A DNA stretch of 64,000 bases from positions 39,783,909-39,847,908 of the forward strand of contig CM034547.1 in NCBI GenBank assembly GCA_020055645.1, written 5' to 3'. Shown here piece by piece: positions 63,924 through 64,000 of this stretch (position 1 is its first letter; each line of letters begins with the position of its first letter). This stretch comes from Tomocerus qinae (taxonomy: Eukaryota; Arthropoda; Collembola; Entomobryomorpha; Tomoceridae). The notes under the pieces were generated by a model that was not told where the DNA came from, ran no database searches, and saw only the letters and a program-made list of their open reading frames with translations. Both the position numbers and the translations under genes were made by a program.

Positions 63924-64000
63924 ATGAGCAAGCTATTTTTTTGGGACATGTCAATGGACGGATGCGGGCATATTGCTCTGAAAACGAGAATGAGTGGAAG
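63924..64000 (+). CDS. Start of a second peptidase-like gene (partial, runs off window)
   Basis: An ATG at 63924 opens the frame MSKLFFWDMSMDGCGHIALK followed by TRMSG at the window edge. It aligns with the - strand gene's N-terminus: MSVHSLYFWNFKK-GGCGHVSLDI against MSKLFFWDMSMD-GCGHIALKT, including the putative catalytic GCGH. Only 25 codons are visible, so whether it continues into NB-ARC/TPR is unknown. It is transcribed away from its relative, consistent with a diverged inverted duplication. Confidence 0.6.
   Translation, partial: MSKLFFWDMSMDGCGHIALKTRMSG

Noticed and set aside
1-64000. tRNA, rRNA, CRISPR arrays, LINE or retrovirus-like coding
   Set aside because: No tRNA B-box in a plausible cloverleaf, no regularly spaced repeats, and no reverse transcriptase, integrase or capsid motifs were seen in the open frames.

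Overview
The window looks like the nuclear genome of an arthropod. A springtail (Collembola) is my best guess, but it is an inference. It is AT-rich and intron-rich, it carries many short non-autonomous DNA transposons, and its animal genes have GT-AG introns. The springtail guess rests mainly on the style of a 7-transmembrane chemoreceptor-like protein and on the large NB-ARC/TPR protein; nothing here names the species.

Layout. Positions 1 to about 15.2 kb hold no gene I can support, only a fold-back repeat and a mariner-type MITE. From 33.0 to 47.0 kb on the + strand lie ten exons of a secreted ADAMTS-like matrix protein: end of the cysteine-rich domain, spacer, proline/serine/glycine linker, six thrombospondin type-1 repeats and a PLAC domain. 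I reconstructed them exon by exon, and every junction keeps the reading frame. A signal-peptide-like exon at 15.2 kb may be its start, but the exons between (first TSR and most of the cysteine-rich domain) were not found. Introns of this gene carry several MITEs. From 47.0 to 51.2 kb is intergenic DNA with a mariner-type MITE and a tandem repeat. A three-exon, 410-residue, 7TM gustatory-receptor-like gene sits at 51.2-52.8 kb on the - strand, followed by repeat-bearing intergenic DNA.

The right end (56-64 kb) is the most unusual part. A 201-codon intronless + strand gene encodes a glycine-zipper membrane protein. Tail-to-tail with it, on the - strand, lies a giant STAND-type gene. Its N-terminal exon encodes a His-then-Cys domain that looks like a permuted papain/NlpC-P60 (LRAT-like) fold. 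A 75-nt intron, whose donor overlaps that ORF's own stop codon, joins it in frame to a 5.45-kb exon encoding NB-ARC plus kinesin-light-chain-style TPRs. About 920 bp beyond, pointing the other way, the first 25 codons of a second protein with the same N-terminal motif run off the window end. I infer a small cluster of peptidase-like/NB-ARC/TPR sensor genes, possibly innate-immune or cell-death related. The function is not shown by the sequence.
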